Notes under the pieces: generated by a model
Database searches by the model: none
Told to the model about the DNA's origin: nothing
The model's input: only the letters and a program-made list of their open reading frames with translations
DNA from: JBCDBY01 sp039182715
Lineage (GTDB): Bacteria; Planctomycetota; PLA2
Reading direction: 5' to 3'
Assembly (NCBI GenBank): GCA_039182715.1
Contig: JBCDBY010000090.1
Span: 1 to 14,960 of the forward strand
DNA: 14,960 nucleotides
Part shown: piece by piece, positions 1-6,029 of the stretch
Position numbering within the stretch: the stretch's first letter is position 1
How the letters are laid out: each line of letters begins with the position of its first letter
Translations under genes and position numbers: made by a program

Positions 1-190
1 CCGCAAACTGCATCTCCACCACCGGCCGATAGCCGGAGAGTGCCGCGCCGATGGCGATGCCCAAAGTGCCGCTCTCGGCAATGGGCGTGTCGAACACCCG
101 CTCCGGCCAGGTGGCGTGAAGCTTCTTGGTGGCCCGGAAGGCGCCCTCGAAGGCGGCGATGTCCTGTCCCATCAGGACCACCGACTCGTC
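1..190 (-). CDS. Fragment of 2-oxoacid dehydrogenase E1 component, beta subunit (both ends missing)
   Basis: Reading the minus strand from 190 down to 2 gives 63 uninterrupted codons with the hallmarks of the E1-beta (PdhB/AcoB-type, thiamin-diphosphate transketolase-like) family: SVVLMGQDIAAFEGAFRATK, then ERVFDTPIAESG, then GIAIGAALSGYRPVVEMQF. In this family the VFDTPIxE and RPVVE segments lie near the N-terminus of a roughly 330-residue protein, so only about a fifth is present. The 3' part would run off the left edge. The 5' part stops abruptly where a phosphonate-type ATPase begins on the other strand. The family forms the E1 tetramer that decarboxylates pyruvate or a related 2-oxoacid. 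The family call is strong; the substrate cannot be told. A chimeric assembly is the likeliest explanation of its position. Confidence 0.85.
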
Positions 191-685
191 CCCAACCAGC
201 GCGTGGTCTCCAACGTGCTGGCCGGCCGACTCGGCCGCTGGTCCTTCCTGCGCTCCATCCGCGAGGTCTACTGGCCGCGCCGGACGGAGGTCGAGCGCGT
301 GCACGAGCTGCTCGACCGCACCGGCATCCCCGAGAAGCTCTATCAGCGCGTCGACTCGCTCTCCGGCGGGCAGCAGCAGCGCGTTGCCCTCGCGCGCGCG
401 CTCTATCAGCAGCCCGACGCGCTGCTCGCCGACGAGCCGGTCAGCAGCGTCGACCCGGCGCGCGCCCGCGACACCGTCGCGCTGCTCAACGGCATCGCCG
501 CCGAGGAGAAGCTCACGCTCTGCGTCAGCCTCCACAACCTCGAGCTGGCGCGCGAATTCTTCCCGCGACTCGTCGGCATGCGCAACGGCAAGGTCGTGTT
601 CGACAGCCCCGCCGACGCGCTGCACGACGAGGATTTCACCCGCCTCTACGACCTCAATGCGGCGGAGATGCTGCAGGACGCATGA
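173..685 (+). CDS. phnC: Phosphonate-type ABC transporter ATP-binding protein, 5'-truncated
   Basis: Only the C-terminal 170 residues of a protein usually about 250 long are present. Homology begins at QDHRLVPNQRVVSNVLAGRL, matching the Q-loop region of PhnC (FQxFxLVPRLxVLxNVLAGRLG). The Walker A/P-loop half is missing. After that come the ABC signature LSGGQQQRVALARAL, Walker B LLADEPVSSVDP, and the H-loop histidine in VSLHNLELA. The protein would energise import of phosphonates, phosphite or phosphate esters at the inner membrane together with the two PhnE permeases that follow. Its stop overlaps the next start as ATGA (682-685). The substrate-binding gene (phnD) that normally accompanies such sets is not in view and may have been lost with the left part. 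The truncation coincides with the join to the E1-beta fragment, so it is probably not biological. Confidence 0.85.
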   Translation, partial: QDHRLVPNQRVVSNVLAGRLGRWSFLRSIREVYWPRRTEVERVHELLDRTGIPEKLYQRVDSLSGGQQQRVALARALYQQPDALLADEPVSSVDPARARDTVALLNGIAAEEKLTLCVSLHNLELAREFFPRLVGMRNGKVVFDSPADALHDEDFTRLYDLNAAEMLQDA

Positions 686-1491
686 AGCGCACGCTCGTCC
701 TCGGATCGATCCTGATCGCCGGCATTCTCGCCGCGATCGATCTCGACCTGCGCCCGGGCCAGCTCGTCCCGGGCCGCGACGGCTGGGCGGTGATCGGGCG
801 GTTCTTTCGCGCCGCGTTCACCCCCACGCTCACCTCGCAGTCGGAACTGCAGAGTGATCTTCTGCCGCGCATCTTCGAAGGCGCGTACAACACGATCGTC
901 TTCGCGGCGGCGGCCATCAGCCTCTCCCTCGTCGTCGGGCTCATCCTCGGCGTGCTCGCGTCCGAGAGCTGGTGGCGCCTCTTCCCCGCCACGCGCGTCG
1001 TGCGCCCGGTGCTCTACGGCGCGACGCGCACGCTGATCAGCTTCATGCGCTCGATCCACGAGCTGCTCTGGGCCTTGGCGCTGCTTTCGGCGTTCGGGCT
1101 GAATACGGCGGCCGCGGTCATCGCCATCGCGATCCCGTACAGCGGCACGCTCGCCAAGGTCTTCTCGGAGATGCTCGACGAGGCGCCTCCGGAGACCGCG
1201 ACCGCGCTGCGTTTCGCTGGCGCCAGCTCGCTGCAGGTCTTCACGTTCGGGCTGCTGCCCCGCGCGCTGCCCGACATGGGCGCCTACGCCTTCTACCGTT
1301 TCGAGTGCGCGCTGCGCTCGGCGGCGATTCTCGGTTTCTTCGGCTTCGAGACGCTGGGCAAGTTCATCGAGGAGTCGGTCGCGGAGCTCTACTTTCGCGA
1401 GGCGTGGACCTTCCTCTACACGCTGTTTATCATGATCGTGATCGTCGAGTGGTGGAGCGGCGCGCTGCGACGGAGGCTGACGGTCGCATGA
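682..1491 (+). CDS. phnE: Phosphonate-type ABC transporter permease PhnE (first of pair)
   Basis: A 269-residue inner-membrane permease, close to the family's usual length. Hydrophobic segments are visible at about residues 4-20, 70-93, 128-153, 210-222 and 243-258. The cytoplasmic EAA-type coupling loop, which contacts the ATPase, is at about 155-193 (GTLAKVFSEMLDEAPPETAT followed by ALRFAGAS). The segment SIHELLWALAL is typical of PhnE proteins, which usually show R[SA][IV]PE in the same place. The start is the ATG at 682, overlapping the phnC stop by four bases, which implies translational coupling. It should pair with the second permease starting at 1488 as a heterodimer. The exact substrate (phosphonate, phosphite or phosphate) cannot be decided from the permeases. 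Confidence 0.87.
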   Translation: MKRTLVLGSILIAGILAAIDLDLRPGQLVPGRDGWAVIGRFFRAAFTPTLTSQSELQSDLLPRIFEGAYNTIVFAAAAISLSLVVGLILGVLASESWWRLFPATRVVRPVLYGATRTLISFMRSIHELLWALALLSAFGLNTAAAVIAIAIPYSGTLAKVFSEMLDEAPPETATALRFAGASSLQVFTFGLLPRALPDMGAYAFYRFECALRSAAILGFFGFETLGKFIEESVAELYFREAWTFLYTLFIMIVIVEWWSGALRRRLTVA

Positions 1492-2396
1492 AGACGGTCG
1501 ACCAGCTCTACAAGGAGCGGCCGCGCAGCCTCTTCGCCCGCGTCAGCGCCGTCGTCATGCTGGTGCTCATCGGCATCGCGTGGACGAGCGAGGCGGTCGA
1601 CTTCGGCGCACTCTTCGCCCCGCGCGCGCAGGCCAACCTCGACCGCTTCCTGGTCGAGCTGCGCCCGCATCCGCTGCAGAAGACGGAGTGGGACTGGGGC
1701 GTCGCGTGGGACTGGTTCCGTGGACTGACCGAGGGCAAGCTCGGCGGCGCGCTGGTGGACACGTTGAGTTTCTCCATCGCCGCGGTCGTGCTCGCCGGTC
1801 TGCTGGCGCTCGCCGGCGGCTTCTTCGCGGCGCGCAACATCGCCACGCCCGAGCCCTTCCTGCCCGGCCCGTCGACGCCTTCCGCCGCGGCGCGCTTCGG
1901 CTGGTCGGCGGTCGTCTGGGTGACGCGCTACCTCATGATCTTCGTGCGCGCGGTACCGGAGTACGTCTGGGCCTTCGTCCTGCTGACGCTGCTCGGCCCC
2001 AGCGCGTGGCCCGGCGTGCTCGCGCTCGCGCTGCACAACAGCGGCATCCTCGGGCGGCTCTTCGCGGAGGTCGTCGAGAACGGCGATCCGCGCACGCCCG
2101 GCGCGCTGCGCGCCCTCGGCGCCGGCCGGCTCGAGATCGCCACGCACGCGATCTGGCCCGCGTCGCTCAACCGCTTCCTGCTCTTTTTCTTCTACCGCTG
2201 GGAGACCTGCGTGCGCGAGGCGACGATCCTCGGCCTGCTCGGCTTCGGCGGACTCGGGTACTACATCCTGCAGGCGAAGGCGGGCATCAAGATGGACGAG
2301 ATGCTGCTCTGGACGCTGATGGGCAGCGCGCTGATCGTGATCGGAGACCTCGTCTCCGCCTGGGCGCGCGCTACGATCCGCCACGCAGCTTCGTGA
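1488..2396 (+). CDS. phnE: Phosphonate-type ABC transporter permease PhnE (second of pair)
   Basis: A 302-residue permease starting at an ATG that overlaps the previous stop (ATGA, 1488-1491). A GGAGG-like ribosome site lies at about 1472. Membrane segments appear at about 17-32, 92-115, 140-168, 172-184 and 278-293. The diagnostic stretch is RAVPEYVWAFVLLTLLG, the classic PhnE R-[AS]-[IV]-P-E motif, followed by the EAA loop LALALHNSGILGRLFAEVVE and PASLNRFLLFFFYRWET. The periplasmic stretch after the first helix (about 35-85) is longer than in the preceding permease. It most likely forms a heterodimeric channel with the product of 682-1491. Its 3' end overlaps the convergent selenoprotein gene by 26 bases (2371-2396). 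No terminator is visible there. Confidence 0.87.
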   Translation: MKTVDQLYKERPRSLFARVSAVVMLVLIGIAWTSEAVDFGALFAPRAQANLDRFLVELRPHPLQKTEWDWGVAWDWFRGLTEGKLGGALVDTLSFSIAAVVLAGLLALAGGFFAARNIATPEPFLPGPSTPSAAARFGWSAVVWVTRYLMIFVRAVPEYVWAFVLLTLLGPSAWPGVLALALHNSGILGRLFAEVVENGDPRTPGALRALGAGRLEIATHAIWPASLNRFLLFFFYRWETCVREATILGLLGFGGLGYYILQAKAGIKMDEMLLWTLMGSALIVIGDLVSAWARATIRHAAS

Positions 2397-3219
2397 TCAT
2401 CGCGACCAGCGCGTCGGCGCTGCGCGGTGTCGCCGCGTTGAACGCCACGCGGCCGCGCTTGTCGATGACGACCGTCCACGGCGTGCCGCCGGTCCGGTAC
2501 TGCGTCATGAAGATGCTCAGCTTCGCGCCGTCCACGTGCGCGTCGTAGCCGATCGGCACGTCGATACCGAACTGCTTCGCGACGCGGTGGTTCGCCTCGG
2601 GCTTGTTGGTCGCCTGCCCCTCCCAGACCGTCTGCAGGTGGAACGGCACGACGTCCTTGGCACGGCGGAACGCATCGGCGATTTTCTTGTGCACGGGGAA
2701 CCCCCGGCTGTGGCTGCCCGGTCACCAGCTGTGAAAACAGTGGATGACCACCACCTTGCCGCGCGTGTTGGCGCGCGTCGGCGGCTCGGCCCCCTTCGCG
2801 ACGTTTTCCCACGCGAACGCGTGCCAGGCCGGGGCGTCGAAACCGGTGCGCTGCTTCGACGCGGCACGCAACCAGGGATGATCGAGCTTCGCCCAGGGCA
2901 CCGGCGTCATCCAGAGGTGGCGCTTTTTGCCGCCGCGCCGGAAGTCGAGCTCCACCGCGCGGCCCTTCGTCCAGCGGCGCAACGCGATGTCGATGTCGGT
3001 GTGGCGCTGGACCGGGCGCGGACCGACCGCGGTCAGCACGTCGCCGCGCTTCATGCCGGCGCGCGCCGCGGGCGAGCCCTCGAGCGCGGCGTGCACGACC
3101 ACCTTGCCCTTGCGCTCGAAGACGACGAGGCCGAGCGTGGTCGGGTTCTGCTCGCGGTCGCCCTTGCCCTGCGCGCCGACGGCGGCGGCCAGCAGGGCCA
3201 GGACAAGCGCGCGCCTCAT
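2371..3219 (-). CDS. Exported PDZ-thioredoxin-like selenoprotein with in-frame UGA (Sec166)
   Basis: Read through one UGA (2722-2724) this is a 282-residue protein. Residues 1-17 are a signal peptide (MRRALVLALLAAAVGAQG). About 28-105 is a PDZ domain (LEGSPAARAGMKRGDVLTAV). About 150-282 is a TlpA/redoxin-type thioredoxin fold: strand GKVVVIHCFHSW, then UGA, then PGSHSRGFP, and a cis-Pro loop GGTPWTVVIDKRGRV (P247). UGA stands exactly where this fold carries the nucleophilic cysteine of W-C-P-x-C, and the frame continues intact for 116 codons. A bSECIS-like hairpin begins 15 nt after it. The second active-site cysteine is Ser169 (UxxS); Cys161, five residues before Sec, is the only nearby thiol. 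The likely role is a periplasmic or envelope thiol/peroxide redox enzyme. The ATG overlaps the HAD stop (ATGA). Automatic gene callers would split it at 2722. Less likely alternatives are a nonsense mutation or a sequencing error. Confidence 0.85.
2692..2724 (-). promoter_or_regulatory. bSECIS-like hairpin directly downstream of the selenocysteine UGA
   Basis: On the minus strand the UGA (2724-2722) is followed after 15 nt by CGGGG-GUU-CCCCG (2706-2694). This is a perfect five-pair GC-rich stem with the three-base loop GUU. The published bacterial SECIS rule, bound by SelB, asks for a small stem-loop with a G among the first two apical-loop bases and a loop 16-37 nt after UGA. Here the loop starts with GU, and 20 nt separate it from UGA. 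Two further pairs (C-A with U-G, below a two-base bulge) may extend the stem. The element is wholly inside the coding sequence, as bacterial SECIS elements must be. Function is inferred from position and shape. Confidence 0.75.
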
Positions 3220-3875
3220 GCGTGCGAAAGTACCACGCGCGGAAGCTCGTGCGTGGCGTGGACGAGGAAGGTCGGCTCGCTGCGACGCAGTCGGTCGGCG
3301 TCGTGGTTGCCGTAGCTGACGGCACAGGTGTCCACGCCGGCGGCGTGTCCCATTTCGATGTCGTGCGAGGTGTCCCCGATCATGATCGCCTCCTCGCGCG
3401 CGAAGCCGGAGCCGGCGAGGACGTACGCCAGCATCTCCGGGTGGGGCTTGCCGTTCGTGATGCAGTGCCCGCCCGCCCAGAAGACGAAATGGGCGCGCAG
3501 GGCATGTTCGTCGAGGAAGTTCTCGAGACTCTCACGACTGCGGCTCGTCGCGATGGAGAGCCGGACCCCCGCCGCGACCAGCTGCTCGATGACGTCCACG
3601 ATGCCGTCGAACAGCGCGGAGCGGCCGGGCGCGAGCTCGCGGAAAGCCGCGCGGTAGTGGACGCAAAGCTCGTCCACCTCGCCGTCGCCCGCCGGCAGCT
3701 CCGCGAGGCGGCGCAGAACCTCGGCGAGCGGCAGCCCGACCAGCTCCAGCACGTCGGCCGGCGGTCGCTCCGCGAAGCCGCGCTCCGCCAGCGCGCGGTT
3801 GGCGGAGAGCGTGATCGGCTCGCGGGTGTCCGCGATCGTGCCGTCGAAGTCGAAGACCGCCGTTCGGTATCGCAC
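3216..3875 (-). CDS. HAD-superfamily hydrolase, phosphoglycolate-phosphatase-like
   Basis: A 219-residue cytosolic protein with all four HAD motifs. Motif I is FDFDGTIADT (nucleophile Asp9, acid/base Asp11). Motif II is SIATSRS (about T110). Motif III is the lysine in GKPHPEML (K143). Motif IV is MIGDTSHDIEMGHAAG (D168, D172). A small helical cap lies between about residues 17 and 85. The pattern is that of Gph/PpaX-type phosphatases acting on small phosphomonoesters such as 2-phosphoglycolate or pyrophosphate; the actual substrate is unknown. The GTG at 3873-3875 is taken as start because a TATTCT hexamer sits six bases upstream and the FDFDGT strand begins immediately; a TTG at 3890 is possible. 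The stop overlaps the selenoprotein ATG. It is divergent from the aminotransferase at 3901. Confidence 0.85.
   Translation of the reverse strand: MRYRTAVFDFDGTIADTREPITLSANRALAERGFAERPPADVLELVGLPLAEVLRRLAELPAGDGEVDELCVHYRAAFRELAPGRSALFDGIVDVIEQLVAAGVRLSIATSRSRESLENFLDEHALRAHFVFWAGGHCITNGKPHPEMLAYVLAGSGFAREEAIMIGDTSHDIEMGHAAGVDTCAVSYGNHDADRLRRSEPTFLVHATHELPRVVLSHA
3220..3232 (-). promoter_or_regulatory. Putative internal -10 element for the selenoprotein gene
   Basis: Inside the 3' end of the HAD gene, TACTTT (3232-3227 on the minus strand) lies 7 nt before the selenoprotein ATG. This is the same spacing seen before other starts in the window. It could give the selenoprotein its own leaderless transcript in addition to read-through from the HAD promoter. 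It rests on the shared pattern only. Confidence 0.35.
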
Positions 3876-3900
3876 GCGCAGAGAATACAATCGCGTGCCC
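3876..3900. promoter_or_regulatory. Bidirectional promoter between HAD and aminotransferase genes
   Basis: Only 25 bases separate the two divergent start codons. On the minus strand TATTCT (3887-3882) lies 6 nt before the HAD GTG. On the plus strand TACAAT (3886-3891) lies 9 nt before the aminotransferase ATG. The two hexamers share bases 3886-3887. If both are -10 elements, transcripts start at or within a few bases of each initiation codon and the -35 contacts fall inside the opposite gene. No TTGACA-like -35 was recognised. Confidence 0.5.
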
Positions 3901-4920
3901 ATGACGGCGCCGTTCGGCCGCTTCTTCCTGCCCGGGCCGACCGAGGTGCACCCCGACGTGCTCGCGGCGATGACGCAGCCGATGATCGCGCACCGCTCGG
4001 CCGGCTGCACCGAGCTGCTGCAGGCCGCGCAACCGTTGCTGCAGGAGCTCTTCGGCACGACGCTTCCGGTGCGCGTCGGGCTCGCGTCGGCGACGGGTTT
4101 CATGGAGGCCGGTGTGCGCATGCTGCCGCGCGGCCGGGTGCTGGCGCTGGTGAACGGCGCCTTCTCGGAGCGTTTTGCGCAGATCGCGGAGGCGTGCGGG
4201 CACGCGGTGGAGCGGCGCGTCGTCGCATGGGGGCAGGCGCACGACCCCGAGGCGCTGGGCGACGCGAGCGGGTACGTCGGCGTGCTCTGCGGCCACAACG
4301 AGACGTCGACCGGCGTCGTGCAGCCGGTGGCGGAGATCGCGTGCGCCGTGCACCCGACGCCGCTGCTGGTCGACTCGACGAGCGGCCTCGGCGGCGCGGA
4401 GATGAAATTCGACGAGTGGGGCCTCGCGTACGCGCTGACCGCGTCGCAGAAGGCGCTCGCGCTGCCGCCCGGGCTCGCCTTCGCGGTCGTGCGCGACGAT
4501 CTGCTCGCGCATCCGCCCGACAGCTTCTACTTCGACCTGCGCAAGTACGGCCCCGACCGGCCGCCGTTCACGCCGGCGCTGCCGCAGCTCTACGCGCTCG
4601 CGGTGCAGGCGCACCGGATCGAGACGGAGGGAGTGACGGCCCGCCTCGCGCGGCACACCGCGATGATGGAACGCGTGCACGCCTGGGCGGCCGGCCGCGC
4701 CATCCTCGCCGACGCGGCGCACCGCTCCCCCACGGTCACCTGCATCCTCCACCCCGGCAGCAACGAGCTGCTGGCGCGCATGGCCGAGCGCGGCTACACG
4801 CTGGGCAACGGCTACGGCAAGCTCAAGGGCGAAGCGTTTCGAATCGGACACATGGGAGACCAGGATCCGGCCACGTTGGAGGCACTTCTCGAAGCGCTCG
4901 ACGCTACGATGGTCGCATGA
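3901..4920 (+). CDS. Class V aminotransferase, PLP-dependent (alanine/serine-glyoxylate type)
   Basis: A 339-residue fold-type I PLP enzyme. It opens with FFLPGPTEVHPDVLAAMTQP and IAHRS, the substrate-binding N-terminal signature of the alanine-glyoxylate / serine-pyruvate group. It continues with GHNETSTGV (131-139), the PLP-ring Asp in LLVDSTSGLGG (D158), and the Schiff-base lysine in TASQKALALPPGLAF (K184). The C-terminal domain follows from about 235. It is a little shorter than typical family members (about 380). The reaction is presumably transfer of an amino group between a small amino acid and a 2-oxoacid; the donor is unknown. An in-frame GTG at 3895 is an alternative start. The stop overlaps the rhodanese-MBL start as ATGA, so the two are probably co-translated. 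Despite the nearby phn genes the sequence is not convincingly PhnW. Confidence 0.8.
   Translation: MTAPFGRFFLPGPTEVHPDVLAAMTQPMIAHRSAGCTELLQAAQPLLQELFGTTLPVRVGLASATGFMEAGVRMLPRGRVLALVNGAFSERFAQIAEACGHAVERRVVAWGQAHDPEALGDASGYVGVLCGHNETSTGVVQPVAEIACAVHPTPLLVDSTSGLGGAEMKFDEWGLAYALTASQKALALPPGLAFAVVRDDLLAHPPDSFYFDLRKYGPDRPPFTPALPQLYALAVQAHRIETEGVTARLARHTAMMERVHAWAAGRAILADAAHRSPTVTCILHPGSNELLARMAERGYTLGNGYGKLKGEAFRIGHMGDQDPATLEALLEALDATMVA
4905..4916 (+). promoter_or_regulatory. Putative internal -10 element before the rhodanese-MBL gene
   Basis: TACGAT (4905-4910) ends 6 nt before the ATG at 4917, within the last codons of the aminotransferase. It matches the TAnnnT pattern and spacing of other starts in this window and could drive a separate leaderless transcript. 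It may equally be coincidental, since the genes overlap and are likely co-transcribed. Confidence 0.35.
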
Positions 4921-6029
4921 GGGAAATCACGGCGCGGGAGCTGGTCGACGCGGTCGAGGGCGGCCGCAGCTTCGACGTGCTCGACATTCGCAAGCCGGAG
5001 CAGCTGGCGAGCGGCAAGGTGGACATCGTCGGCCCGCGCGCGTTCCACAACGTGCCGGTCGCGGAGTACTTCGGAGCACCGGGACGCGCGCGCAAGCATC
5101 TGCCGACCGCGCGTCCGATCGCCGTCGTCTGCAGCCGCGGCAACGACAGCCGGAAGGTGGCGCACGATCTCGACGAGAACGGGTTCGAGGCGTACTCGCT
5201 GCAGGGCGGCATCCTCGAATGGATGCGGACGGAGGTGGCCCGCGATCTCTGGACGCCGCCGATGCTCGACCGCTTCGTCCAGTACGACCGCATCGGTCTC
5301 GGCGCGCTCGCCTACCTGATGGTGAGCGACGGCGAGGCGCTGGTGATCGACCCGCCGCGCGACTTCGAGCCCGACCTCGGCGGCGCGAAGCTCATCGGTG
5401 TCGCCGATACGCACTGTCACGCCGACTACATCTCCGGCGCGCCGGCGCTGGCCCGGCGCCACGGGGTTCCGTACTACCTCGGCGAGGCCGACAACGTCTT
5501 CCCCTACGACGGCACGCCGGGCCGACTCGACGCCACGCAGGTGGCGAAGATTCAACTCGGCCGCGCGACCGTCCGAATGGTCCCGACACCGGGCCATACC
5601 GAGGGAAGCGTGACCTATTTCATCGACAACGCCGTCGCCCTGACCGGCGACTTCATCTTCATCGACTCCGTGGGCCGGCCCGATCTGGGCGGCAAGACGG
5701 AGGAGTGGACCGGCGTGCTCTGGAAGAGCCTCGAGGAGGCGCGCCGGCTCACCAAGCCCGGCGTGGTCGTCTACCCCGCGCACTACGCGAGCGACGCGGA
5801 GCGCAACAAGGACCGCACGGTCGCGCGCGCGTTCGGCGAGCTGCAGGAGAGCAACGCCGCGCTGCGCATCCCGACGGAGACGGAGTTCCGCGACTGGGTG
5901 ATGAGCAAGTCGCGCGCGTTCCCCGAGCGCTACAAGACCATCAAGGCGGTCAACGTCGGTCTGCAGGAGGTCACGCCGGAGGAGGCGGACGTCCTGGAGG
6001 CGGGAAGGAACGAGTGTGCGCTGGGCTAG
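4917..6029 (+). CDS. Rhodanese / metallo-beta-lactamase fusion, persulfide dioxygenase-like
   Basis: 370 residues in two domains. The N-terminal rhodanese domain (about 1-110) has the loop VVCSRGNDSRKV with persulfide-forming Cys72 and the LQGGILEW end motif. The MBL domain (about 118-330) has DTHCHADYISG (H166, H168, D170), PTPGHTEGSV (H227), TGDFIFIDSVGRPDL (D245) and YPAHY (H289). This is the pattern of ETHE1-like persulfide dioxygenases (glyoxalase II fold), which oxidise glutathione persulfide using one Fe(II) held by two His and one Asp. The usual HxHxDH is HxHxDY here, so the second-metal histidine is missing, as expected for a mono-iron enzyme. Known PDO-rhodanese fusions mostly have the rhodanese at the C-terminus; the order is reversed here. 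Cytosolic sulfide/persulfide handling is the likely role. Its start overlaps the aminotransferase stop and its end overlaps the next gene by 14 bases. Confidence 0.83.
   Translation: MREITARELVDAVEGGRSFDVLDIRKPEQLASGKVDIVGPRAFHNVPVAEYFGAPGRARKHLPTARPIAVVCSRGNDSRKVAHDLDENGFEAYSLQGGILEWMRTEVARDLWTPPMLDRFVQYDRIGLGALAYLMVSDGEALVIDPPRDFEPDLGGAKLIGVADTHCHADYISGAPALARRHGVPYYLGEADNVFPYDGTPGRLDATQVAKIQLGRATVRMVPTPGHTEGSVTYFIDNAVALTGDFIFIDSVGRPDLGGKTEEWTGVLWKSLEEARRLTKPGVVVYPAHYASDAERNKDRTVARAFGELQESNAALRIPTETEFRDWVMSKSRAFPERYKTIKAVNVGLQEVTPEEADVLEAGRNECALG

Noticed and set aside
116..172. N-terminal part of a phnC protein starting at the ATG at 116
   Set aside because: These codons give no PhnC homology and are the antisense of the E1-beta fragment; PhnC similarity starts only at about 173.
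2371..2724. Nonsense-mutated pseudogene in place of the selenoprotein
   Set aside because: The UGA falls on the catalytic position, a SECIS-like hairpin follows at the right distance, and the downstream half shows normal codon bias and conserved fold motifs. Random decay would not be expected to hit this codon. It remains the main alternative.
3222..4916. Long plus-strand open frame upstream of the rhodanese-MBL gene and other long antisense frames
   Set aside because: High GC keeps many shadow frames open. Their translations are Arg/Ala-rich with no domain sense and overlap well-supported genes.
3216..4920. PhnX (phosphonoacetaldehyde hydrolase) plus PhnW (2-aminoethylphosphonate transaminase) next to the phosphonate importer
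   Set aside because: The HAD protein has a Gph/PpaX-type FDFDGT motif I and none of the PhnX cap-lysine signatures I could recognise. The aminotransferase N-terminus matches the alanine/serine-glyoxylate group. The two genes are also divergent, and the importer is on a separate transcript.
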